Position numbers and translations under genes: made by a program. The notes below the pieces were generated by a model. It was given only the letters and a program-made list of their open reading frames with translations. It was not told the DNA's origin and did not search any database. Of a DNA stretch of 64,000 bases, positions 1-7,266 are shown piece after piece (the first letter of the stretch is position 1; every line of letters begins with the position of its first letter). The stretch comes from Stutzerimonas kirkiae (lineage in GTDB: Bacteria; Pseudomonadota; Gammaproteobacteria; Pseudomonadales; Pseudomonadaceae): contig NZ_QJUO01000009.1 of NCBI RefSeq assembly GCF_004327335.1, positions 57,481 through 121,480 of the forward strand, in the 5' to 3' direction.

Positions 1-522
1 TGAAAGCGCCGTCGAACTGCGCGGTTTGCGCCAGCAGCACGATCAGCTCGACGCCGAGCTGGCCTCGCTACGCAGCCGCCGCTCTAACCTGCCGGCGCGC
101 ATCCTCGATATCCGCGCACGGCTGTGCCAGGCGCTGGAGCTGGACGAAGGCGAACTACCCTTCGTCGGCGAACTGCTGCAAGTGCGCGACGACGAACGCG
201 ACTGGGAGGGCGTCGCCGAACGCCTGCTGCACAACTTCGGCCTGTCGCTGCTGGTGCCCGACGCGCTGCAATGGGTCGAGCGGACCCACCTGGGCGAGCG
301 CCTGGTGTACTTCCGCGTGTGCGAACGGCGTGGCCGGGCCAGTCTCGACAGCCACCCCGATTCGCTGGTGCGCAAGCTGCAGATCAAGCCCGAAACGCCC
401 TTCTACGATTGGCTGGAAGGCGAGCTGGCGCGGCGCTTCGACTACGCCTGCTGCGCCTCGCTGGAGAGGAGTACCGGGAGCAGAAGGCGTTGCGCAACGA
501 AGACGGGGAAGACCGCGAATGA
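1..522 (+). pseudogene. jetC: JetC (Wadjet SMC-like ATPase) remnant, C-terminal half deleted
   Basis: The frame is open from the left edge (codons from base 2), so the gene begins outside the window. The translation carries the hinge-proximal signature of JetC/MksB-type SMC proteins (ELPFVGELLQVRDDERDWEG, ERLLHNFGLSLLVPD, then PFYDWLEGELARRFDYACC). In the family this is followed by several hundred residues holding the second coiled coil, ABC signature and Walker B motif. Here the frame becomes unrelated residues after about base 465. The next frame reads GEEYREQKALRNEDGEDRE and stops at 520-522, which resembles the normal JetC C-terminus. I infer an out-of-frame internal deletion joining hinge to tail, with GAG microhomology at the junction. 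Read straight through, the original frame stops at 550. The protein cannot form an ATPase head. jetD follows. Confidence 0.75.
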
Positions 523-574
523 AACCAGTGCTGATCCTGGCCGAGCCTGAAATACTGCCCGCGGCCCCGGCGGC

Positions 575-1456
575 ATGAGCAGTTGGACCACCCCCGCGCA
601 ACTGCGCGAACAAGACAGCGGTGCCCTGCTGCGCGCCAGGCTCGGCGAGGAGCCGGACTTCCCGCTGGCGCTGAAGCTGAAAAAACCCGGCAGCGCCGAC
701 CTGGCCGCGCGCTTCGAGGCGGTCCGCCAGTGGATTCGCCAGTTGCAGGATGGCGAAGGGCCTTACCGGCTGGCCTGGAAGGAAATCAACCACCGCCAGT
801 TGGGGCGCAACCAGATCCCCGACGGGGCATCCATCGACAACCTCGACACCGCCCTCGGCTGGCTCGGCAAGCGCCGCGAGGCCGAGCGTTTCGCCAGCCT
901 GGCGGACGCCAGCCTGAGCCGCTTTCCCGAGCTGCATCCCTGGCGGTTGCGCCACCCGCTACGCGCCCTGGAACAGGCCGGGCACTGGCACAAGGTGCTG
1001 CTGGTGCTGGCCTGGTTCCAGACCCATCCACGCAGCGGGCTGTACCTGCGGCAACTGGATATAGGCGGCGTCGATACCAAGTTCATCGAACAGCGTCGCG
1101 GCCTGCTCGGCGAACTGCTCGATCGGGTGCTGCCCGGCGCCGACCTCGACACCGAGGCCCGCGGCGTGCGCGCCTTCGACCGACGCTACGGCCTGCGCGC
1201 CCACCTGCCCCATGCCCATTCGCTGCTGATGGACCGCGCCACCCCGCTCGAACACCATGGCCTGTGGGGCGAGGAGCTGGCGGACAAACGCTGCACGGCC
1301 GACCTGCAACGCCTGACCGTAGCCGAACGGCCCCTGTACCAGGAACTGCGCGACGACCTGCTCGCCCACCCGGACGGACGGCCCGCCAGCCGCGTGCGCC
1401 TGGAGCAGGAGCATATCCGCTTCGGTTGGCTGAAGCGCCGGCTGGCGGCACTGTAG
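575..1456 (+). CDS. jetD: JetD (Wadjet nuclease subunit) with internal deletion of the Toprim core
   Basis: The 293-residue product starts like JetD/MksG: WTTPAQLREQ, then YRLAWKEINHRQLGRNQIP, GKRREAERFASL, HPWRLRHPLRALE, YLRQLDIGGVDTKFIE (DUF3322 arm domain). The C-terminus also matches (AHSLLMDRATPLEHH, WGEELADK, RVRLEQEHIRFGWL). Between RAFDRRYGLR and LPHAHSLLMDRA the family normally has about 90-100 residues with the ENEINFLAFP and YWGDIDTHGF motifs, the metal-binding Toprim centre that cleaves plasmid DNA. They are absent here and the reading frame continues, so this is an in-frame deletion near base 1200. The family is usually about 380-400 residues long. The protein should be nuclease-dead. 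The start is an ATG 52 bases after the jetC stop. Confidence 0.8.
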   Translation: MSSWTTPAQLREQDSGALLRARLGEEPDFPLALKLKKPGSADLAARFEAVRQWIRQLQDGEGPYRLAWKEINHRQLGRNQIPDGASIDNLDTALGWLGKRREAERFASLADASLSRFPELHPWRLRHPLRALEQAGHWHKVLLVLAWFQTHPRSGLYLRQLDIGGVDTKFIEQRRGLLGELLDRVLPGADLDTEARGVRAFDRRYGLRAHLPHAHSLLMDRATPLEHHGLWGEELADKRCTADLQRLTVAERPLYQELRDDLLAHPDGRPASRVRLEQEHIRFGWLKRRLAAL

Positions 1457-1519
1457 CTTGCCGCCCGCCGGCAAACCCTGGACACTTCTCGCCTGCCGCC
1501 CCAAAGCACGAGATGACCG

Positions 1520-1816
1520 ATGGAAATCAGCAAGACCCGCAGCAGCTTCTACCGCCGCCTGTATGTCGCCTGGCTGGTCGACAGCGGCGCGGCCACCAGC
1601 GTCCCCGCCCTGATGCAAGCCACCGGCATGCCGCGCCGCACCGCCCAGGACACGCTGGCGGCGCTGGCCGAACTGGACATCGACTGCAGCTTCGAACACA
1701 CCCAGGGCGAACGGCACAATGCCGGGCACTACCGTATACGCGACTGGGGCGCCATCGACCGCGGCTGGGTCGAACGCAACCTGCCATCCATCAAGGATGC
1801 CCTGGGTTATCCATGA
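1520..1816 (+). CDS. Small winged helix-turn-helix protein
   Basis: This 98-residue protein has an N-terminal basic segment (MEISKTRSSFYRRLYVAWLV). A helix-turn-helix-like stretch with TSVPALMQATGMPRRTAQDTLAAL and a wing-like end (GHYRIRDWG) follows. It resembles small winged-helix proteins conserved in Pseudomonas. It is probably a DNA-binding regulator, but no target is known from the sequence. Its TGA overlaps the ATG of the downstream permease (ATGA at 1813-1816), so the two are translationally coupled, and a role in controlling that permease is possible but unproven. Confidence 0.7.
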   Translation: MEISKTRSSFYRRLYVAWLVDSGAATSVPALMQATGMPRRTAQDTLAALAELDIDCSFEHTQGERHNAGHYRIRDWGAIDRGWVERNLPSIKDALGYP

Positions 1817-3645
1817 ACCACGACCTGCTGCTGGTCCTGCTGTTGCTGGCGGCCTGCGTCGGCTGCTTCATCCTCAACCGGCCGCGCATGGACGTGGTCG
1901 CCCTGCTGGCCATCGTCGCCCTGCCGCTGACCGGGGTGCTGAGCGTCAACGAAGTGCTGGCCGGTTTCAGCGATCCGGCCGTAGTGCTGATCGCCGCGCT
2001 GTTCGTCATCGGTGACGGCCTGGTACGCACCGGCATCGCCTACCGGCTTGGCGACTGGCTGGTGCATGCCGCCGGCGACAGCGAAGTGCGCCTGCTGATC
2101 CTGCTGATGCTGGCAGTGGCGGGGCTCGGCTCGGTGATGAGCTCCACCGGGGTGGTGGCGATCTTTATCCCGGTGGTACTCAGCATCGCCTTGCGCCTGA
2201 AGGTACCGCCTGGACGGCTGATGATGCCGCTGGCCTTCGCCGGCCTGATCAGCGGCATGCTGACATTGGTCGCCACCCCACCGAACATGGTGGTGCACAG
2301 CGAACTGCGGCGCGCCGGGCTGGAGGGTTTCGCCTTCTTCGACTTCGCCCCGGTGGGCCTGGCGGTGCTGGTGCTCGGTATCGGCTATATGCTGCTGGCC
2401 CGTCGCTGGCTGGCGCGTAACGACGGCACGGACGACGGTGATGGCGAGGCACGCCTGACGCTATCGGACATGGCCCACGCCTATCGGCTCTCCGAACGCG
2501 AACGACGCCTGCGCGTCCTGCCTGGCTCGCCCCTGGCCAGCCAGGCGCTGGACGAGTTGCGCCTGCGCTCGGAGTACGGCATCAACGTCATCGCCATCGA
2601 ACGCCCGCACAAATTCCGCACACTGCTGCTGATCGCCACCGGCAATACTCAACTGCTGGCTGGCGATGTCCTGCTGGTCGACCTGGCCAGCCCGGCCATC
2701 GGGCTGCTCGGCGCCTATCGGGAACTGGGGCTGGAGCCCTTGCAACTGAGCAGCTCCTACTACGATATCCACGCTCGCGAACTGGGCCTGGCCGAAGTCG
2801 CCCTGCCCCCCGACTCGCGCCTGCCCGGCAAGACCATCCAGGAAATCGGCTTCCGCAGCCGCCACAAGCTCAACGTGGTCGGTGTCCGGCGCGCCCGCGA
2901 GGCGCTGCAGGGTGTGCTGGTGGACGAACGCCTGAGGCCCGGCGATACCCTGCTGGTGGCCGGTGCCTGGAAACACATCCACCGCCTGCAGGGCCTGTCC
3001 CGCGACTTCCTGGTGCTCAGCCTGCCGGCCGAGGTGGACGAGGTGGCGCCCGCCGCCAGCCAGGCCCCCTTCGCCCTGCTCGGCCTGGCGCTGATGGTCG
3101 GGCTGATGGTCAGCGGCGTGCTGCCCAATGTACTGGCCGCATTGATCGGCTGCCTGGCCATGGGGTTGTTCCGCTGTATCGATATGGACAGCGCCTACAA
3201 ATCCATCCACTGGCAGAGCCTGATCCTGATCGTCGGCATGCTGCCGTTCGCCCTGGCATTGCAGAAGACCGGAGGAATCGACCTGGCGGTATCCGGCCTG
3301 ATCGGCCTGGTCGGCGGGGCAGGCCCGCACGCGCTGCTGGCCTGCCTGTTCGTGCTGACCGCGGTGATCGGCCTGTTCATCTCCAACACCGCCACCGCGA
3401 TACTGATGGCTCCGGTGGCGCTGTCCAGCGCCCAGCAGCTTGGCGCTTCGCCCTACCCGTTCGCCATGATCGTCGCCCTGGCCGCTTCGGCAGCCTTCAT
3501 GACACCGATATCCTCCCCGGTGAACACCCTGGTACTCGGGCCTGGACGATACGGCTTCGCCGACTTCGTACGTATCGGCGTGCCCTTCACCCTGCTGGTG
3601 ATGATCCTCAGTGTGCTGCTGGTGCCACTTGTATTTCCGCTGTAA
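1813..3645 (+). CDS. SLC13-family permease with paired TrkA-C (RCK_C) domains
   Basis: A 610-residue integral membrane protein. Hydrophobic helices cover about residues 1-200, with permease motifs such as SSTGVVAIFIPV and ATPPNMVV. A soluble middle (about 210-400) contains two TrkA-C-like repeats (LRLRSEYGINVIAIER and RSRHKLNVVGVRRAR, each followed by a GDTLLV-type strand). A second hydrophobic half contains SNTATAILMAPVAL and MTPISSPVNTLV. This is the architecture of SLC13/DASS-like anion:sodium symporters (sulfate or dicarboxylate type). The substrate cannot be assigned. The ATG is chosen because it overlaps the upstream stop codon. Confidence 0.85.
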   Translation: MNHDLLLVLLLLAACVGCFILNRPRMDVVALLAIVALPLTGVLSVNEVLAGFSDPAVVLIAALFVIGDGLVRTGIAYRLGDWLVHAAGDSEVRLLILLMLAVAGLGSVMSSTGVVAIFIPVVLSIALRLKVPPGRLMMPLAFAGLISGMLTLVATPPNMVVHSELRRAGLEGFAFFDFAPVGLAVLVLGIGYMLLARRWLARNDGTDDGDGEARLTLSDMAHAYRLSERERRLRVLPGSPLASQALDELRLRSEYGINVIAIERPHKFRTLLLIATGNTQLLAGDVLLVDLASPAIGLLGAYRELGLEPLQLSSSYYDIHARELGLAEVALPPDSRLPGKTIQEIGFRSRHKLNVVGVRRAREALQGVLVDERLRPGDTLLVAGAWKHIHRLQGLSRDFLVLSLPAEVDEVAPAASQAPFALLGLALMVGLMVSGVLPNVLAALIGCLAMGLFRCIDMDSAYKSIHWQSLILIVGMLPFALALQKTGGIDLAVSGLIGLVGGAGPHALLACLFVLTAVIGLFISNTATAILMAPVALSSAQQLGASPYPFAMIVALAASAAFMTPISSPVNTLVLGPGRYGFADFVRIGVPFTLLVMILSVLLVPLVFPL

Positions 3646-3742
3646 TGCATTCGACGCATTCGCGGCGCCAAAATAGTGGCACAACGACATAAGCCCGAGT
3701 AGACTGGACGCCAGTCCGTTTTTCAGGATATCCCTGATATTC

Positions 3743-3764
3743 GCCTATATTAATAGGCTTTTTT
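3743..3764 (+). terminator. Rho-independent terminator after the SLC13 permease
   Basis: GCCTAT-ATTA-ATAGGC forms a 6-bp stem with a 4-base loop, followed immediately by six T residues. It lies about 100 bases after the permease stop codon. Confidence 0.75.
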
Positions 3765-3791
3765 GACATATCGGCGCATTTCATCGATATG
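3763..3791 (+). promoter_or_regulatory. Candidate sigma70 promoter of the chemoreceptor gene
   Basis: A perfect TTGACA (3763-3768) is followed after 17 bases by GATATG (3786-3791), a weak -10. The -35 begins inside the T-run of the preceding terminator. Transcription would start about 20 bases before the chemoreceptor ATG. Confidence 0.5.
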
Positions 3792-3817
3792 CGCTGGATA
3801 ACCGTGGGGATCCGCCA

Positions 3818-5809
3818 ATGTCACTGCTTCCCGTCCGTATCACCCACCGCATCAGCCTGGGTATCCTGCTGCTGCTGGTGCTCACCACGCTGGGCATCTA
3901 CGCGATCATGGAACTGCGCGGCAAGCCTCGGCTGGTCGCGACCGGCACGGCATCGGCCGAGCAGGCCGTCTCGGCCATCGCCCGCCAGCTCGATGTACAA
4001 CTGAGCCGGATCGAGGGCACCACCGCCGCCCTCGCACACCTGGCGGAAACCCTGCCCACGGATCGGCTACTGATCGAGGCGAACCTGCCCAACGTCATCG
4101 GCAGCCAGGGCGACCAGGCCATCACCGGAGGCGGCCTCTGGCCGGAACCTGGCGCCTTCACCCCCGGCACGGAGCGGCGCAGCTTCTTCTGGGCACGCGA
4201 TGCGCAAGGGCGGCTGGAATACTCGGACGACTACAACGAGCCCGGGATCGCCGCCTACCATGACGAGCCCTGGTATCGCTCCGCCCGTACTGCGCCGGGC
4301 GGCCGCTGCGTCTGGTCCGATGGCTACCAGGACCCGGTCAGCAAGCAGGCCATGACCACCTGCAGCGTTCCCTATCAGCGCGATGGCCGCTTCGCCGGTG
4401 TGGCGACTCTCGATTTCACCCTCGATGGCCTGTCCAGCTTCCTGCAACAGCAAGGCAACGTCACTGGCGGCTACGCCTTTGCCGTGGACCGTGCCGGCAA
4501 CCTGCTGTTCTTCCCCGGCGGCGGTGCCCAGGAAGGATTGCTTACGCTCGCCCACCTGAATGACCGCCAGCCCTGGTTCAGGCCAGTGATCGAAGCGCTG
4601 AACGCCTCGGGCGCCGGGCAGACCCTCTACCTGAAGCACGACGATCGCCTGGATGGCCCCGTCTACGTTTCCTTGCAAAATGTCGGCGATACCGGCTGGC
4701 GTGTCGGCCTGGTAACACCCGACGCCTGGATCACCGACCTGGCCAGCAGCCTGACCCGTGAAATCCTGCTGTTCCTGCTGCCACTGCTGGCACTGTTGCT
4801 CGGGCTGGCCTGGCTCGCCAGCAGGCGCCTGCTGGCCCAGGTCCAGGAAACCACCCGGCAGATCCACATCCTCGGGCAGGACAGCCAGTCGAGCGAGCTG
4901 GACATCCTGCGTGCCGACGAAATCGGCGAGCTGCGCAACGCGGTCAATCAGTACGCGGGCTCGCTACGGCAGATGCTGCAGAAGATCGCCGACGAATCCA
5001 CCATCCTGGAGCGTCAATCCACCGAGCTGGCCAACCTCTCACAGAATATCGCCGAGCGGGCCGAAGCCCAGCGCGAAGACAACACCCTGCTCGCCACCGC
5101 CATCACCGAGATGTCCACCAGCGCCCAGGAAGTGGCCGCCAACACCACCGACTGCTCCGATACCGCGGTCCGCTCGCAGGCCCAGGCCCACCTGGGGCAG
5201 GACAATGTGCGCCTGAATAACGAATCGATCCAGGCGCTCGCCGGCAGGATCGGCGGCACGGCCTCGGCCATCACCCAACTGGGGGAGGATATCGAGCGGG
5301 TCGGCAGCGTACTGGAGGTGATCAAGTCGATCTCCGAACAGACCAACCTGCTGGCGCTCAATGCCGCCATCGAAGCGGCCCGCGCCGGTGAACAGGGCCG
5401 CGGCTTCGCGGTGGTGGCCGATGAAGTACGCACCCTCGCAGGCCGCACCCAGGCATCCGCCAACGAGATCCAGGTGATGATCGAACAATTGCGCCAGGCC
5501 TCGGGCCAGGCCGTCGAGACCATGCAGGCCGGCGTCAGCCTGACCGAGGATGCCGTCCGCCAGGCCGGCGGCGTCGCCGAGACCCTGGGTGGTACGGTGA
5601 GCAGCTTCGACGATATCGTCCAGCGCGCCCAGCAGATCGCCGTGGCCGCCCAGGAGCAGAGCCATGTCGCCCAGGAAATCAGCGAACTGGCCATCCGCAT
5701 CCACTCTTCCAGCGAGGAGGCTGCCCGCGATGCTTCCACCCTGCGCGAACTGGGCAGCAACATGCATGCGCTTTCCGAACGCCTGGGGCGGGTGAGCCGC
5801 GGCGACTGA
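3818..5809 (+). CDS. Methyl-accepting chemotaxis protein, dCache-HAMP-MA
   Basis: The 663-residue protein has a first transmembrane helix at about 12-32 and a periplasmic double-Cache-like domain at about 35-305, with aromatic and acidic pocket-type segments around WSDGYQDP and DEPWY. A second helix at about 312-332 leads to a HAMP linker and a long cytoplasmic signalling domain. The hairpin tip is [20 protein letters not shown] with [15 protein letters not shown], the invariant CheA/CheW contact region. It senses an external ligand and feeds the chemotaxis kinase; the ligand is not deducible. It stands alone with its own promoter, next to a second set of periplasmic sensing genes. Confidence 0.92.
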   Translation: MSLLPVRITHRISLGILLLLVLTTLGIYAIMELRGKPRLVATGTASAEQAVSAIARQLDVQLSRIEGTTAALAHLAETLPTDRLLIEANLPNVIGSQGDQAITGGGLWPEPGAFTPGTERRSFFWARDAQGRLEYSDDYNEPGIAAYHDEPWYRSARTAPGGRCVWSDGYQDPVSKQAMTTCSVPYQRDGRFAGVATLDFTLDGLSSFLQQQGNVTGGYAFAVDRAGNLLFFPGGGAQEGLLTLAHLNDRQPWFRPVIEALNASGAGQTLYLKHDDRLDGPVYVSLQNVGDTGWRVGLVTPDAWITDLASSLTREILLFLLPLLALLLGLAWLASRRLLAQVQETTRQIHILGQDSQSSELDILRADEIGELRNAVNQYAGSLRQMLQKIADESTILERQSTELANLSQNIAERAEAQREDNTLLATAITEMSTSAQEVAANTTDCSDTAVRSQAQAHLGQDNVRLNNESIQALAGRIGGTASAITQLGEDIERVGSVLEVIKSISEQTNLLALNAAIEAARAGEQGRGFAVVADEVRTLAGRTQASANEIQVMIEQLRQASGQAVETMQAGVSLTEDAVRQAGGVAETLGGTVSSFDDIVQRAQQIAVAAQEQSHVAQEISELAIRIHSSSEEAARDASTLRELGSNMHALSERLGRVSRGD

Positions 5810-5830
5810 CCCGGGCTGGCGGCGATGAAT

Positions 5831-5868
5831 GGGAGCGGCGGCCCGGCCTAACGGCCGCGCCAGCTCCC
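5831..5868 (+). terminator. GC-rich hairpin after the chemoreceptor gene
   Basis: An imperfect hairpin begins GGGAGC-GGCG, continues through GGCC-TAAC-GGCC, and closes with CGCC-AGCTCCC, 22 bases after the stop codon. There is no U-tract, so termination would be weak or Rho-assisted. Confidence 0.4.
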
Positions 5869-5993
5869 GCCCTGTGGCTCCGGCGCGGGCGCGACGAAAC
5901 GTCAACGGACCCTAGCCCGGACACCCGGAACCTTTACCTTTGACCCTGTTCGGTGGAGCATTCACCACCGCGCGCTCTCCCGGCCCGAGCCCC

Positions 5994-7247
5994 ATGCATA
6001 AGCTCTTCATACTGCCGTTACTGCTGGCCCTGGCCCCCACCATGGGCAATGCACAGGAAGACCTGCAACTGTCCCACTGGTGGGTATCACCAGGGGAAAG
6101 GGCCAGCATCGCCGTGCTGCAGCGCTACCTCGACCGCCAGCAACTGACCTGGCAGGAGCACGCCATCCCCGGCAGCGGCACGGCCCGCTACGCCGATGTG
6201 CTGCGCCAGGCCATCGCCAGCGGCAATGCGCCCACCGCCTCGCAGGTGATCGGCCACGATATCCATGAATGGGCCGCCCTCGGCCTGCTGCAGGACCTGA
6301 CCCCGATCGCGGAGGAACAGGAGTGGGACGAGATCATCCCGGTCGGCATCCAGCAATTATCGAAATACCGCGGGCGCTGGGTGGCGGCGCCAATCAACGC
6401 GCATGCCACCAATTGGCTGTGGGTGAATGCCGCCGCGCTGGAAAGGATTGGCGGGCAACCGCCGGACACCTGGACGGACCTGCTGGAACTGCTCGAGCGG
6501 GCCAAGGCCGCAGGCATCATCCCGCTGGCCATTGGTGGTGAAGCCTGGGAACACACGCTGCTGTTCGAGTCGGTGGCCGTCGGTGCCGGCGGCGCCGAGT
6601 TCTATCGCAAGGCCTTCATCGAGATGCGCCCGCAAGAGATCGACCCGGCCCTGCTGGAACTGATATTCCAGCGCATGAGCACGCTGCGCGACTACCTCGA
6701 CCCCGACTTCACCCGGCGCAACTGGAACCAGTCCACCGACCTGATGCGCACCGGCAAGGCGCTGCTGCAGTTGCAGGGCACCTGGGTCGCGGGCGAGCTC
6801 ACCCTGCAAGGCCTGCTGCCCGGTCGCGACTACCAGTGCTTCCACTTTCCCGATACCCAGGGCGTCTATCTGTTCAACAGCGACCAGTACATGCTGTTCA
6901 AGGACGCCCCCGGCTCGCCGCAGCAGCGCCGGGAATTGCTGACGATCCTGCTCGATCGGGATTTCCAGCGCGAGCTGAACCTGACCACCGGCGCGGCCCC
7001 GGCCCGGGTCGATGTGCCCCGTGAATCCTTCAATGCCTGCGGCCAGGCGTTGATCAGCGGCATGCGCCAGGCCAACCTGCGCCGCACCATGCTCGGCTCC
7101 ATCGGCATGGGCAACGCCAACCCGCCCCACGTGAAAAACGCCATCTACCAGGTGGTCAGCCAGCACCTGCGCGGTCGGCTGGAAGATGCCGAGGCGGCGC
7201 GCCAGCTCTATCAGGCGATCGTCGACTTCAACTCAACGCCCAACTGA
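5994..7247 (+). CDS. Periplasmic (sugar-type) solute-binding protein, orphan
   Basis: The 417-residue protein starts with a clear signal peptide (MHKLFILPLLLALAPTMGNAQE); an upstream in-frame TTG at 5940 would bury it, so the ATG is preferred. The mature part resembles family-1 sugar-binding proteins of ABC transporters (LQLSHWWVSPGE, GTARYADVLRQAIASGNAPT, WAAPINAHATNWLWVN-like core, WTDLLELLERAKAAGIIPLA). No ABC permease or ATPase gene is nearby. The next gene, 19 bases downstream, is a hybrid histidine kinase. By analogy with TorT-TorS pairs I infer that this protein presents a ligand to that kinase rather than feeding a transporter. The sugar is unknown. Confidence 0.85.
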   Translation: MHKLFILPLLLALAPTMGNAQEDLQLSHWWVSPGERASIAVLQRYLDRQQLTWQEHAIPGSGTARYADVLRQAIASGNAPTASQVIGHDIHEWAALGLLQDLTPIAEEQEWDEIIPVGIQQLSKYRGRWVAAPINAHATNWLWVNAAALERIGGQPPDTWTDLLELLERAKAAGIIPLAIGGEAWEHTLLFESVAVGAGGAEFYRKAFIEMRPQEIDPALLELIFQRMSTLRDYLDPDFTRRNWNQSTDLMRTGKALLQLQGTWVAGELTLQGLLPGRDYQCFHFPDTQGVYLFNSDQYMLFKDAPGSPQQRRELLTILLDRDFQRELNLTTGAAPARVDVPRESFNACGQALISGMRQANLRRTMLGSIGMGNANPPHVKNAIYQVVSQHLRGRLEDAEAARQLYQAIVDFNSTPN

Positions 7248-7266
7248 GCCCCACCAGGAAAACACC

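Noticed and set aside
1..1456. Functional Wadjet defence system
   Set aside because: Both visible subunits lack catalytic cores, so activity is not supported.
583..1812. Extension of the SLC13 permease to an upstream start (1020 codons)
   Set aside because: The extra part is an out-of-frame reading of jetD and the winged-helix gene; the ATG at 1813 overlaps the upstream stop as expected.
5940..5993. TTG start for the binding protein
   Set aside because: It would place residues in front of a well-formed signal peptide; ATG at 5994 fits export.
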